Shown: positions 12,270-23,239 of the stretch, piece after piece
Layout: each line of letters opens with the position of its first letter
Position numbering within the stretch: the first letter of the stretch is position 1
DNA from: Biscogniauxia marginata
Lineage: Eukaryota; Ascomycota; Sordariomycetes; Xylariales; Xylariaceae
Length of the DNA stretch: 64,000 nt
Assembly (NCBI GenBank): GCA_022695795.1
Contig: MU404058.1
Span: 372,001-436,000 of the forward strand
Reading direction: 5' to 3'
Translations under genes and position numbers: made by a program
Notes under the pieces: model-generated
What the model saw: only the letters and a program-made list of their open reading frames with translations
What the model was told of the DNA's origin: nothing
The model's database searches: none

Positions 12270-14497
12270 TATAAGTGATTGTTGTTTTGGGAAAGTTGAC
12301 TGGAGTCTTGTATGTGTATCTAATCCTGTTGAGACTGGTGGTTCTTATCGCCTTTATTATGCAACGATGGAATACTATATATTTATGTACGAGGCCAGAA
12401 GGGAAGAAACTCATTGTCTAACAGCCGAAACTTCTCGTTTGTACGGAATATTCTATCAGATCACAGAATAAAGTCTCATAGCCTATGGACGTTTGTTTGA
12501 CGAAGCCACGCCCTTCGAGCAAAAACCAGGGCTGGCGTTTGCGCTGTTTCGAACATCTTCGACGAGCGGCTTGCTGCAGTAAAAGGGCGTATGCATATTT
12601 TGACTCGTCATATCACTTAAATAGTTCAGTCAAATTTTGTCTCCTATTTCAATATTCTACCTAGGTAGTCGCAATCATAGAACTAACTTCTTTGGGATCA
12701 GTTTAACTACAATAAGTGTACATAGGACTCGCCGCTTTCACCTGTCACATCCTCAACTTTGTGACATACGATGGTTATGACATGATAATACATGTATGGC
12801 TTGGTGAGATAAAAATGATATCTCGTATGCATTGTCAGTGTATCGATTATTACGTATCATACTCACACAATCCCGGATGCCTCCAAACACTTATTCCTCG
12901 GGCAATCTCTTTCCATTGTAATTTCTAATCTCTATGTACATGTGAATATCGATGAGCACACCCGAAAATAGCTTGTGTTAATCTTTGGAAGAATAGGTAC
13001 CTATCGCAATGCGCAGCTCGGAGTATGGTTGAAACTTTTATTATTGAGCAAACGACTAAAGTTGAGGGTATCTCGATGTATAACAGCCAATGTACATATG
13101 ATAAACCTATTTCTTCCCTATTCATCCAGTGCCCGACGCTCTTCTCGCTGCCTTCATCCTTCTCCGCCATGGGCCGCGTCAACGGAATGAGAACTACGGC
13201 TAGTTAGACATTTCATCATTGTAGTAATGGCCTGAACAAAGATAGTTACTAAAACAGCATGACTATAATTAATTGACCGAGTCTTATTCCATGCACCTTT
13301 CCGTAGCCGGCAACCTTTAAAGGCGTATTTTCATGAATAGAAAGATGACGTGCATATGATTTACCTCTGCCGTGTAACACTGTGTGAAGCTTGGGATTTT
13401 CATTATTATTAGTATAACCGAAAAGAGGGGGGGAGGAAAAAGACTAGTACCCAAGAGGGCCTGAGTAAGGCTGATAAGTAAAATTGAATGAATTATAAGC
13501 TTGTAACCTGGGTTCTCTATTTAATATCTTGACAAAGATATTTGGCTTATAAGAGACATTTATAAGGGATGACTTTCGAGTTTAACGGCTGTTGAAATAT
13601 GCGGACTGTGCCCCACTAAACTAGCCAATATTCTCACTTATGTTGGTAGGGTCTTGCCTTCGGCTAATGGCTTCTTCATATATTCGTGTCATGTCAAAAA
13701 TTGTTATATGTGATCGAATAGCTCTAGAAGTACATATATGAGATTTACTTTGCCGATATGATATTCAGTGTGCTAAGCCGTATGAGAAAAACTGGCATAC
13801 CAACGAATAACGCAATAGACATATTTTAGAGTATATAGGCACCTAAGGTAGATATGCAACTTTTCATTATAAGAGCCAATGGTTAATACAGACAATGCAT
13901 ACTTACCAAGTTGTCGTTGGCAGAATTGAATAAGCTGGGTTCGACAAAAGATGGGTGGGTGGGGCTATGCTATGTTCAGCACACCCCCGGTACCAGGACC
14001 AATATACCGGCCTTCTAATACGACACAAGGCATTGTTTCACCAGCCCCTATTCCACGAATCAGAGCACGTCTTTGAAAAACAGCTATTCCCGAAATACGA
14101 GCCGACTCTGGGTGATCTGGGGCGGAATATCAAATGTTTAAACCTTCACACTCAGGGTCACAAGGAGGATAGGTAAGTGCAGTTTCCATAACTCCAGAAG
14201 GGGAAAAAGGAACCATGTAGCAGCCCAAAGTAGCAACTGGAACCTTCGGATCGAAGAACCGGTGGGGGAATTAAGGGTAGGGAGAACAACATAATGGAGG
14301 ATTAGGGCCGCGCCCGAACTAGGTCTGAAATATATATCCTGTTCGCTGAAGGTGCAACAGTGCCTATAAAAGCAGAATGGCCCCGAATTCGTCAGGCGAG
14401 CCTAGAAGAACACCCATTCATCATCAATTGGTGATCTTCCGTACTCCTGACCTTAACACCTATCCCGTCTCGATCGTCTCAGTGGCCTAATATCAAA
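12270..14497. other. intergenic, no gene seen apart from a promoter element
   Basis: A 2.2-kb AT-rich gap between divergent genes. A TAGGTACCTA palindrome lies at 12994-13003. A 73-codon open frame at 13955-14176 has no recognisable feature. The last 135 bases hold the promoter of the downstream secreted-protein gene. Confidence 0.6.
14365..14372 (+). promoter_or_regulatory. TATA box
   Basis: TATAAAAG lies about 125 bases upstream of the ATG at 14498, a good distance for a short leader. A CT-rich stretch lies between it and the start codon. Confidence 0.65.
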
Positions 14498-15641
14498 ATG
14501 TCCGGCATCTCATCTACCATCTCTCACGCCCTCCTAGTGGCAGCGGCGGCCAGCTTCCTCGGCTCCGTGAACGCTCAGGACACCATCGGCTTCGGCCCGT
14601 ACTTCTCTCTCGGGCCGACGAGCTCCTGGATCCGCGAGGCCAACACCACGCTCGTGCTTCCCGAGGTGCCGAGCCCGCAGGAGGAACGTCTAGCGCTGTG
14701 GCCTGGTATGGGCACCAGTGCAGGCGATCTGATCCAGGCTGTGGCAGTGTCATTCCTGGACCCGTCTGCGTAAGATGAACCCTTGGTCCTTTTAGATTTA
14801 GTATAATTATTGGATTGAACGGATGAAGTCACGAGCAGTTAAGAGAAGAGATTGGAGGAAGAGGGAGGTAGTATTTCGAGAAATAAGAAAGTAGGTGGGC
14901 TAACGATGAGGATAGAAACTGTGGTGCTAGCAAGGGGCAATGGTGCGCGTGGGCTAGTACGCTTCAAGGTAAGGGCGCTTACGATTTCTCCAGGGTGGCG
15001 AAAGGATTAGAACTATACAGGTCATAAAACTGACTGAGTTGTAGCAGGGACGCAACTAGGTGGTACACAGGTTCCAGCGTCGGCAGGTGATAAGCTCACC
15101 ATGTCCTGTGAGTTTATTCTCGTATTACACGGGCTTTGTCGTATCTTCATACTAACAAGCTTCTGCTTAGATGTGTACAATGATGCCACCGGCGAGTACG
15201 ACCAGAGCCTCACCATGAACGGCAAAGTCGTCTCTACTCTATCGACTAGTGCGTACTCACCCCATGATCCCCCTTTAACTCAGTTGCTTGACCCCCTTTA
15301 AGAAATTTTCTGGGCTAACATCATCCCCCTATCACCCTAGGCTCAGGTCATGCCGAAGGCTGGGGAACAGCCGTAGAATGTCAGGAAGACGCTTGCTCTG
15401 GTACAGTAGCCGCGCACCGTAAGCTCTTCCTCACTCATCCTGTGGCCAAAGGAATCAATCAACCTAAACCTTGAATATAGAATATACGGATACCACCATC
15501 CTCCTAAATGAGGCGGACTCATCCTTCAGCAACACGCTGGCTATAAATGAGGCCGACTCGAGCGGGCTGACAACATCTGACGGCGGTAAGACCTGGACCG
15601 TAGATAAGATTAGTATCAAGCTGCACACTTTCAATCTGTGA
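14498..15641 (+). CDS. secreted concanavalin A-like (eqolisin-like fold) protein, 6 exons
   Basis: Exons 14498-14769, 14916-14968, 15048-15107, 15171-15248, 15341-15418 and 15481-15641 give 233 residues. Each intron is 62-146 bp with GT...AG ends. Residues 1-26 are a signal peptide ending in VNA. The mature part begins with a GFGPYFSL segment and continues with LVLPEVPSPQ, LWPGMGTSAGDLIQ, WCAWASTLQ, QLGGTQVPASAGDKLTMSY and GWGTAVECQ. This alternation of strands resembles secreted fungal beta-sandwich proteins of the concanavalin/peptidase G1 type. The Gln of GDLIQ and the Glu of AVECQ lie where an eqolisin dyad might be, but I cannot show protease activity. The protein lies outside the cell or in the wall. 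Homologues are usually annotated as hypothetical. The frame closes exactly over six exons, so the model is firm; the function is not. Confidence 0.85.
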
Positions 15642-16134
15642 ACCAAGCGTGATACTGATTTGGCAATAAGGTTACATAATATCTACTTCTTGTATATAAC
15701 TATTTACCTCTACGTACCTATATATATACGCCGAATATATCCGATTATAACGCCATGATATTCGAGTTTCTCAAGGTAGACATAAATATGGTTCCTAGTT
15801 CATGGGAATAGTCTCAAGCTTAGTGTTAGCTCCTAGGAAGCTAGTTACATCAATCAGGAGACTACCAGGAGTTGGATCACAATAATTATCACAGGAAATT
15901 TAAGAGAATAGTAAGCCTAGTAGAAGAACTCGATAACACGTAAGGAAGCTTAAAAGAACTTCGTCGAAGTTGTTAAAAATTACTAGTACATCTGAAGATA
16001 TAATAATACACATTACCAATATTTAATATATCCGATGAAGTAGTAAAGGGACGAAAAGGAAAAAGAAATTCTCATCGTCTCATCACATCATCCATAAACG
16101 CCCCGGGAACTCTCATGTTCACGCCCGAGTCCCT
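15642..16134. other. intergenic between convergent genes
   Basis: An AT-rich 493-bp stretch holding the 3' ends of the secreted-protein gene and the convergent membrane-protein gene. Nothing else was seen. Confidence 0.6.
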
Positions 16135-17645
16135 CTACCGATACGGCGGGGGTATAGGCCGCGAGAAATTCGAAGGATTGCGCCTCAGCGGCCGCGGGCC
16201 CGCCGCGTGAGCCCTCTGCGACGCCACCGCCGCGGACCGCGGCCTCTGCACGTCCTCAACCCTAACCTCTGCCGCTGCTGCTGTCGCCACCGCCGTCGCT
16301 GTCGCTGTCGCGGGGGCGTATGCCGGGTTCCTGACGACCTTGATGGGCTGGCGTATGGCGACCTCGGGCTCCGCCGCGTACCGCACGGTGGACAGGTTCG
16401 AGCGCTGCGAGCTGCTCGCGATGCTGGTGCTCGCCGAGGCGCGGCTCCGTCTCCCGAGGCCGCCCTTGTTGCCGCCGCCGCCGAAGGTGCCCTTCGACGA
16501 GTTCGACGAGCGCGGGGGCGCGCCGGACGCGGACGAGCAGTGCGAGGAGTAGGAGAAGGGCGTGGGCGAGTCGACGCTCGACGAGCTGCTGTTCGTCGAC
16601 TCGCTGGTGACGGGTACGCCGCCGGCTTGGTTGGCGGCGTCGTCCCACTCGTTTCTCCAGCCGCCGGGGTTGTATGTGGGCTGGGGTGGTGAGTGCGCAT
16701 GCGGGTTGTGTAGCCCCGGCACAATCGGGATGTTGTGGGAGGCCCTGATGGGCGAATTTGCCATGAGCTCGGCCTCGTCATCTGCCTCCACGTTGACTAC
16801 AATAGTCTGGCCTTGGGCGTCTCTATTTCTCTTGAGCTCCTCGGGTTGCGAGATGCCTAGGCGGAACATGTCCTCGGTTGGTAACGTCAAGATGGAGCCG
16901 GTCTGGCTCTGTTTGCGTTGGAGCGACGCCCTCCGAGATACGCTGACATCTGCATCTAGATCGTCGGCAAAATCGCTGACGCGACATGTGAGGAACGAAT
17001 TTCTCGAGATTGCGGTTGTTGCGAAAGGCGTAGTGTGTTTCTCAATAGTAATAGAGATTATAATGAACGATGGACTATGAGCCGCGTTAGTGAGGTTCAG
17101 TAATGCGCACAATGTATTGTTCCTTACATTGCCCCGATACATATCAGCAAGTCCAAAAACGGCACCTTTCCTCCAAATCCGTCAAAAGGCAATGATTTGG
17201 AGATTATAACAGCCGTCGCTACCAATGCGGCAATCCATACCGCGATACTGAGTCTGGAAATAAGGAGAGCACTAGCATGCAAGTAGTTTCCGTAGTTCTG
17301 AGGAGGCGCTGGGCCATTCCTAATGTAATCCTTCCTGGCTCCCCTGATGTGTAGACCTATGTAAAGCAGTGACATGCATGATCCGAACAGGATCAGATCA
17401 CGCGGCAGACATGCAGCCTCTATCCCAATTGGCTGTATCAAGAGCACAACTGCTAGAGCGATGCCGCCTGACGCAGATAAGAAGAGGCATAGAAGAGCTG
17501 CGAGAATAACTGATGGACGTCTTCTCTTCTTCTGGTCCTTGTTGTAGTCCTCGAGAGATTTGTACAGTAACTGGGCGTGATCGTCACCGGACGCCGACGC
17601 TGCGTATTTTTCATTATCTCTCTGAGCCATGAAACTGTCACTCAA
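16135..17645 (-). CDS. four-helix membrane protein with Ser-rich cytosolic tail, unknown function
   Basis: Exons 17645-17128 and 17074-16135 give 485 residues. The 53-bp intron (gtaagg, CTAAC branch, ctcatag) falls inside the fourth membrane segment, which then reads LLICIGAIPSFIIISITI. Membrane segments lie near residues 45-70, 80-100, 125-148 and 160-178, after a charged start with a KKRRRP stretch. The remaining 300 residues are low-complexity, rich in Ser, Ala, Pro and Arg. They include a TEDMFRLGISQPEELKR segment, a poly-Ser run, a Gly-rich GTFGGGGNKGGLGRRSR region and a PIPPPYR end. I do not recognise a named family. The layout suggests a plasma-membrane or endomembrane protein with a phosphorylatable tail. 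A second Met lies five codons in (17630), so the start could be there. The GC-rich 3' part makes several spurious antisense frames. Confidence 0.8.
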
Positions 17646-19087
17646 GCGCTAGCAGGGCCAGCCAGCTGCTCACTCTAGAGTTATCAACGATTAGTTGCAA
17701 GAGGATGTATAGATTCGGCGCGGTCGAGCAAAGGTATTGATGAAGCTAGCACACAAGTTTAAAGGCCACCAGGGAGATATAAAATAGAAGAGAAACGATT
17801 ATGAAGTCGAACATCAACGATGATCATGGTTATCTAATCATCTCTCTGAAAACCAGGAGGCAGGACATGGCTTCCAGAGGTATAGGCTGGTCGTCGCCAT
17901 ATCTTGGAATGGAGGTCTACGAGATATGTGAACATTGAACACATCGAGAAGAGGAACTGAAAATGAAGCTTGGGCTCGTTGGCGGAAGCTTAGATTTTAT
18001 TCTCCTAAACTGGCCTAGCACTTGATAGGCACTTGCCATAGTAACTTTGGTATAGATACCAGGATGATAGAGAAGTCGTGATGAATTCGGACAGTGTAGC
18101 AATGAAGAAACATTGTTGCGGTTAGCACTGCTAGGACCAGTTTCGATTTTTCGGTTGGTAAGTTTCAACAGGAGAAGGCTGAGCCCATTCCAGCATGTGG
18201 TTGTTCTGTCAAAGCGCTGACCGTGTTCGCTAAAGAAGCCCCTTTAAGACATTTCTAAGACCAGGGGCTGACCAAGGCTACATCGAGCCTTATTCTAGGT
18301 GGCTTATGCAACATTTTTGGTCTCGGAGCCCAGCACGAGGTCGAACCATTGGAATGTTGGGGTCTCTTAATGAAACTTCGTGTCCGGATGAGGATGGTTC
18401 GATCCGTTTCGAGTTATTCTGACTCGGATAGTTCATCGGGGATGGAAGCTTGCAATCGGACTGCATCTGCAACACTATAGATCCCTGTCACCACTATAAC
18501 CGCTTACCTACCTAGGATGACGATTATTGAGGCTCAATTGAGGACCCACAGTGTGACAGCAAAGGTGGAGCGAAATTGGGAGATATAGATTTGATAGTAT
18601 AATCTAAGCACTACTTATTAGGATTCCGTTTTCACTAGCGAGGATTGAGAAGGACTCTCAATTATTTCTAAACATCTTCAAAACTTACCATTTAACTATA
18701 AGTTTATCGGACTCTTGAGGTGCAACTGAGTTTATATAAAGTACTTGACTATCGTCTAATGAGAAGGTATTATATCTGATTAGAAGTAACAATCAGGGCA
18801 CAGGATTGTCGCTATCATTAGATCAGAACAACTCCTGCCTTTACATATATGCAATTGATGTCTTACATTACGTAATATGTTTGTAGACGTGTCGTGAGAA
18901 TCAACCTAGTATTTCTGAATGTATAAGCCGTGTAGTGAAAGTTAGAATTATTATATTATCTACCTATTCGGTGGTTATAGCCTAGAAATAGATTTAAAAA
19001 CTTGCCAGAGATATCATGGCGTTGAAGCCACTGACGAATTTCAAGATTGTCTCGCTCAGAACCTCTCTGGGACATCCTTATCTTCAC
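17646..19087. other. intergenic, left of the solo LTR
   Basis: The promoter side of the minus-strand membrane protein, then AT-rich sequence with many stops in all frames. No gene, tRNA or intact element was seen. It may contain older decayed repeats that cannot be identified by eye. Confidence 0.55.
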
Positions 19088-19092
19088 TGAGC

Positions 19093-19494
19093 TGTGACGA
19101 ACCTCCCTGTGTGTTCCTAGTCAGCTGACTTCGCAGGAGAGTACGTACTGGGTTTTCTTGATTTGAAGGTAACAGTGGGTTGAGATTGGTTCAATTGATT
19201 CACAATGTTATGTTCGTCAGAGAGGTTTCAAGGTACTCTCACTATAGTATCAAAGAGTGACTGTAGTCTTAGATTGATAGCTGAAGAACGAGAGACTAAT
19301 TACACAAGGAAATTTCAATCTACTTATAGTTTCCTTTTCTTTTCTCCTAATTCAATGAATCGTTGAATCGTACATTTCGACTAGCGATTCACTGATTCAA
19401 TGAATCGTTGAATCGCTCCTCTCAAATAACGATTCACCGATTCAATCTTTGATCATGTGACCTGCACACCTTTTTGTTTCTGAGGTTCGTAACA
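19093..19494 (+). mobile_element. solo LTR of an LTR retrotransposon (402 bp)
   Basis: The element starts TGTGACGAACCTC and ends GAGGTTCGTAACA; these ends are inverted repeats matching at 12 of 13 bases and give the TG...CA ends of an LTR. It is flanked on both sides by the identical 5-bp target duplication TGAGC (19088-19092 and 19495-19499). No internal retrotransposon coding region adjoins it, so it is best read as a solo LTR left by recombination between two LTRs. The superfamily (Ty1-copia or Ty3-gypsy) cannot be decided without an internal region. The strand is arbitrary. A MITE with 13-bp ends is less likely, given the 5-bp duplication and TG...CA ends. Confidence 0.85.
19350..19417 (+). 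repeat. direct repeat and 35-bp near-palindrome inside the LTR
   Basis: The same 21-base sequence occurs at 19350-19370 and 19395-19415, 45 bases apart. The second copy forms the right half of an imperfect palindrome at 19383-19417 made of GATTC and GAATC units. More GATTC units follow at 19430-19445. The transcript could fold into a strong hairpin. Confidence 0.85.
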
Positions 19495-19499
19495 TGAGC

Positions 19500-20734
19500 C
19501 CCTTGCTTCTACACTTATTTCAGTCTTCATCGATCTATTAAGACATAGCTTACCGCATAGTCTCAGATTAAACGCAACTACCCGACATCTCCCGCTGATA
19601 GATATCTCAAGTATGTGCGTAAGTGGCTTTTATCGGTCTTGCAGCCACTGTGACGAGCACATGGAACTTCAGAATATAAATAGGGACTCGTATCCAGTAC
19701 GAGACTCTTCAACTAGGAGCAGCTTTCGCGGCAAGAGATAAATATATAGAGGAGGAGGGCCTCTGGACTTGTGCAGATTTTATAGTAAAGCATATACTTT
19801 CATTAAGGGGACGGGGAATAAGGGGATGATGAGTAGAACTAGAATGATTGTCATGAAGATAAAGCCATAACATACGTCATATTATTGGCTTCGTTTATAA
19901 GAACAAGCTAGGTATGTTCCTAAAAATTGTTGTATATTTGTAAAATCTTGCCTATCGAAAGATGCCTCGTTATGGATGACATGAATTTCTTTATCAACTC
20001 TGATTTTGAACAAGTCCCCTTGAATACTCTGCATGTTCAAAATAAATAAATAACTATACAATTTACAAGCCTTTGCTAAAAAGTACGTGTCTGGCTCTAG
20101 AAGTCTTTGAATGACATCTTGTAGGCCCGAGGCATAACCCCTAGAGCTCGGACCTAGTAATTACTAAATGATCATGAAAGTTTAATTATAAGTATAAGCG
20201 TAACCCGGCTTCGAACCAAGGATAGGAGTTCTGGGGATTGTCGATCAAGATGACGCAAGAAGCTAAGCTTAGACATGAGTACCGTGTATTGAGGCTACGA
20301 GATATTTCCCAAAACGGCACATATCTGTGGTCACACATACGAGCGGGCTTGTTCTGTGCTGTAGACTTGTTTGAAACAACTGAATTATAGTAACAAATCA
20401 TCGCACACGAAGACGTAGAAAAAAAAAGTGAGGTGTGCTATTTATGTGACGAATGCCATTATTAATGTAGGCTACTGTTTAACCGCTATATCTGCATTTC
20501 AATTCATAATCGAAAGCCCAAGTGTTCGGCGATGTTCCTCGAACGCCTGTGTGGATGCCTTTGCCCATGTTATCCGAATATTTTCGATAAACGCCTGTAC
20601 TCCAAAAACGTGAGGCGTGTGAAGAGCCGCTATGATTGTTAATCCTTCCCCTCTAGTTCATAAATCACCAACATTATTTCTTAAATCGTTTTATATATCC
20701 ACCGTATGCTCTCGAGGATGCATAGCCAATATGC
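19500..20734. other. intergenic, right of the solo LTR
   Basis: AT-rich with no supported gene. It contains a TATAAATA string near 19675 and a B-box-like GGTTCGAAGCC on the minus strand near 20207-20217, but no tRNA fold could be drawn around the latter. The right end carries the 3' end of the minus-strand gene at 20735. Confidence 0.55.
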
Positions 20735-23239
20735 CTACCGCAGCATGTACGAAAGGTCTGGTAGGTTTTCTATAATAGACCGCACGGTTTCGTCCTGGTC
20801 TTGGTCTTGGTCCTCCCGGGGTTTCTCTACTGGGCCAAGAATGGCCTTGATAGGCGTGACTGGCACAGGGGAAGTTGAGCCATGTGCAAGTTTGGTTCCG
20901 ACTTCCTGCGGCTTATCATCGCCGCGAGACTTTGGTCTCAACACAGCCTTAGGCTTCAATGCGTTCACCCAGTCGGGCTTCGACCGCGAGATGGGCGATT
21001 CGAAGATAGAGAAATCAGCAAGTGGCCAAGGCTCTTGCTTTGTAGACTTCGGCGTTCGCGCAGACTTCTCGAATATTGAAAAATCGGCGAGGGGCCATGG
21101 ATCGGTTCCGGAAGATTGATCTTCGGATGAGGCTAGGACACCGGACATTTGCTTTGGAGCCTGGCCATTATTCTGTGGAATGGCCACAGACAACTTTGGT
21201 ACCGAATCGTTATTGCGAACGGGCACTGCTGAGCTAGATACTTCAGGAGCTTTCGGTATGACATGATGAGCATCGACCGGCGGTGACGATACCATCTCTC
21301 CCCAGTCATCATCATCCTCGAGGTCGGCTTGAGCAACGATAGTTATTGGTTTAAGCGCCTTAGGGGGCGCTGGTATGGAAGGAGCCGTGGATTTTGAACC
21401 ATTGGTGCTTTGGTCATTGGCGGCAGGCACATCACTGGTTATAGGCGACTTGACTGCGTTGGTGTTCCAGTCAAAGGTAGCGATAGGGGCCACCTTTGCC
21501 TCTGTGACTATAGGGGGTGGACTGATTGAGGCGCCAATTGAGTGTCGGGATGCCCGGTTTTCCTCGGACGCAATTGCATGTACGGGGTCCTTCTTTTGCG
21601 TAGGGATAGATGCAGTTCGCGAATGAGCAACAGGTTGCTTTCGCGCAAAGATTTTATCTAATTCGACAGGTGCTGCCGAGGAGTCCCAATTGAAGCCAAC
21701 CATTTGCTTGCTGCCGCCCAGGGTAGATCGTCCAGTAAATGAGTCCTCCTCCATCCATCGTCGGACAATCTTGATTGTATCGCTATGTAGCTGAGACGTA
21801 GGCCAAGCCACCCTATGATAATTCTCGTCATCTCCGGAATCATGTTTGCGCATCGATCCGTAACGAGAAATACGATACCATGTCTTGCGTTCCGATATTG
21901 ACATGAAGCTGTCCGTTATAGGTTTGTCTGGGACTTGTCCACCTTCTACAGCCTCCTCCTTGCCAAGGCAATCGTCAAGATCTGGAAACAGTTCATCTAT
22001 GGACGTCAAATCGATTTCATATTTCACGGGACCGAATTTGTCGATGAGTTGCTGAACCGGAACCGAGGGGGCTTTGGGAATTGGTGCTCGAACGCCCCTA
22101 GATTCCACTTCTGTGTTTGGGAGAAAGGCGCCCTTCATTTTAGTCTTGGGAGTAGCAGATCGGCCGGATGACTTCGGGGGAGAGCCTGCATCCACCATGT
22201 TATGGTCATCGCCATTGGCCTCCGCATCTTCAAAGTCTCCAAAATCAGCCTGGTCGTCAATCTCTCTTGTTCCCTCGTCAAGTTGTCGTTCCCGACTTTT
22301 CTCGCGCGAAGATTCACGTCGTTCTGATACAGGTGGATCTTCGACCACAGCCTTCATTAAGCCATCGTACAATCCAACCAGCTCATGTACTTTCCCAGAC
22401 GCTTTTCTTGAGGTGGGCTGCGGCCGCGGCTGTGACCCCAGCTTCGGTTCTTCATCGATCGATGTGATTGGGGAGTCTTGCCGCTCAGGCACATTGTGGC
22501 TTTCGATTGAGGATATAGACGAATGTCGAGATTGCGCGTCGTGGATCCCGAGCCCGGGCCCTATATCTGCATCTGCATCGGAAGATCCTGGGGCACTAGG
22601 CAATCCGAGCGATGCATCATGATCGTCTGGTTCGCGTTCTACTCTAGTCCCTACATCCTTATTCGAGAAAGTATCAACATCCGCTGATTTCGCTGCCTCG
22701 TCACTTAGGTCGCCGCCTTCTACTATCGATGAAGCCTTGCCGAAATAGTCTGATCTGACTTCCGTGGCCGCGCTAGCTTGAGGATTCGGGGACGAGGAAG
22801 GGGAGGGAGTTGATAATGTATTCCGCCGATCAGTAAGGGATGATTCGGCCGCCCAAGGATCTAGAGCATGGTGTCGGAAGACGGATGAAGCTCGCGACCG
22901 TAGAATTGGTTTCAGCCCGGGAGACGCAGCAGTGCTACTAGGCCACGCGATCGGACTCACTCTCCCTGAGCTGTATTGAGGAGCTTGTAGCCCCGATTCT
23001 GCCCACGCTCCCCAGTCCGATGAATTCCTTGTGTTTTCCGACTGATCCGCACGTGTCCAGTCCGCGAGACCATTATCGTCAGCCCATAACGACTGACTCG
23101 AAAACCCAGGCGAGCTACCTCCAACCAAGGCTCTCGGCGGCGGACTCAAGAAAGAATTCGCTGGTAACGGAGAGGGCGGATTATGTTTCAATGTCGTGTC
23201 GGATGATGCCCATGGTGATGAGCCCCAAGGATCGTCCAT
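20735..23239 (-). CDS. large disordered protein with DPW/DFGDF/PWPLADFSIFE motifs, probable trafficking accessory factor
   Basis: A single exon of 834 residues if it starts at 23239 (MDDPWGSSPWASSD). The frame also has a Met five codons upstream (23254), but fungal homologues as I recall them begin with MDDPWG. The protein is mostly disordered and rich in Ser, Pro and Asp. Notable pieces: repeated DPW motifs, an acidic DFGDFEDAE segment in the middle, a folded-looking block around SISERKTWYRISRYG and IVRRWMEEDSF, DDDDWGEMV, two copies of PWPLADFSIFE (residues 714-724 and 737-747), and the end ENLPDLSYMLR. DPW and [DE]FxxF-type motifs bind clathrin-adaptor ear domains, so a role in adaptor-dependent vesicle traffic is a reasonable inference. 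Homologues are often mislabelled as a glucosidase. It is divergent from CFD1. Confidence 0.85.
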   Translation of the reverse strand: MDDPWGSSPWASSDTTLKHNPPSPLPANSFLSPPPRALVGGSSPGFSSQSLWADDNGLADWTRADQSENTRNSSDWGAWAESGLQAPQYSSGRVSPIAWPSSTAASPGLKPILRSRASSVFRHHALDPWAAESSLTDRRNTLSTPSPSSSPNPQASAATEVRSDYFGKASSIVEGGDLSDEAAKSADVDTFSNKDVGTRVEREPDDHDASLGLPSAPGSSDADADIGPGLGIHDAQSRHSSISSIESHNVPERQDSPITSIDEEPKLGSQPRPQPTSRKASGKVHELVGLYDGLMKAVVEDPPVSERRESSREKSRERQLDEGTREIDDQADFGDFEDAEANGDDHNMVDAGSPPKSSGRSATPKTKMKGAFLPNTEVESRGVRAPIPKAPSVPVQQLIDKFGPVKYEIDLTSIDELFPDLDDCLGKEEAVEGGQVPDKPITDSFMSISERKTWYRISRYGSMRKHDSGDDENYHRVAWPTSQLHSDTIKIVRRWMEEDSFTGRSTLGGSKQMVGFNWDSSAAPVELDKIFARKQPVAHSRTASIPTQKKDPVHAIASEENRASRHSIGASISPPPIVTEAKVAPIATFDWNTNAVKSPITSDVPAANDQSTNGSKSTAPSIPAPPKALKPITIVAQADLEDDDDWGEMVSSPPVDAHHVIPKAPEVSSSAVPVRNNDSVPKLSVAIPQNNGQAPKQMSGVLASSEDQSSGTDPWPLADFSIFEKSARTPKSTKQEPWPLADFSIFESPISRSKPDWVNALKPKAVLRPKSRGDDKPQEVGTKLAHGSTSPVPVTPIKAILGPVEKPREDQDQDQDETVRSIIENLPDLSYMLR

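Noticed and set aside
13955..14176. 73-codon plus-strand frame
   Set aside because: No supporting feature; isolated in AT-rich intergenic DNA.
16185..16781. Several long frames on both strands over the GC-rich tail of the membrane-protein gene
   Set aside because: Arg/Pro/Ala-rich shadows caused by high GC content.
18330..18420. Two more B-box-like strings (GGTTCGACCTC on minus, GGTTCGATCCG on plus)
   Set aside because: No T stem pairing and no partner A-box.
19093..19494. MITE interpretation of the 402-bp element
   Set aside because: TG...CA ends and a 5-bp duplication fit an LTR better; most MITE families make TA or longer duplications.
20200..20290. Possible minus-strand tRNA around a GGTTCGAAGCC B-box-like string
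   Set aside because: The T stem would need several G-U pairs, and a matching acceptor strand is found only at about 59 bases, too short for a tRNA; no A-box or anticodon arm could be drawn.
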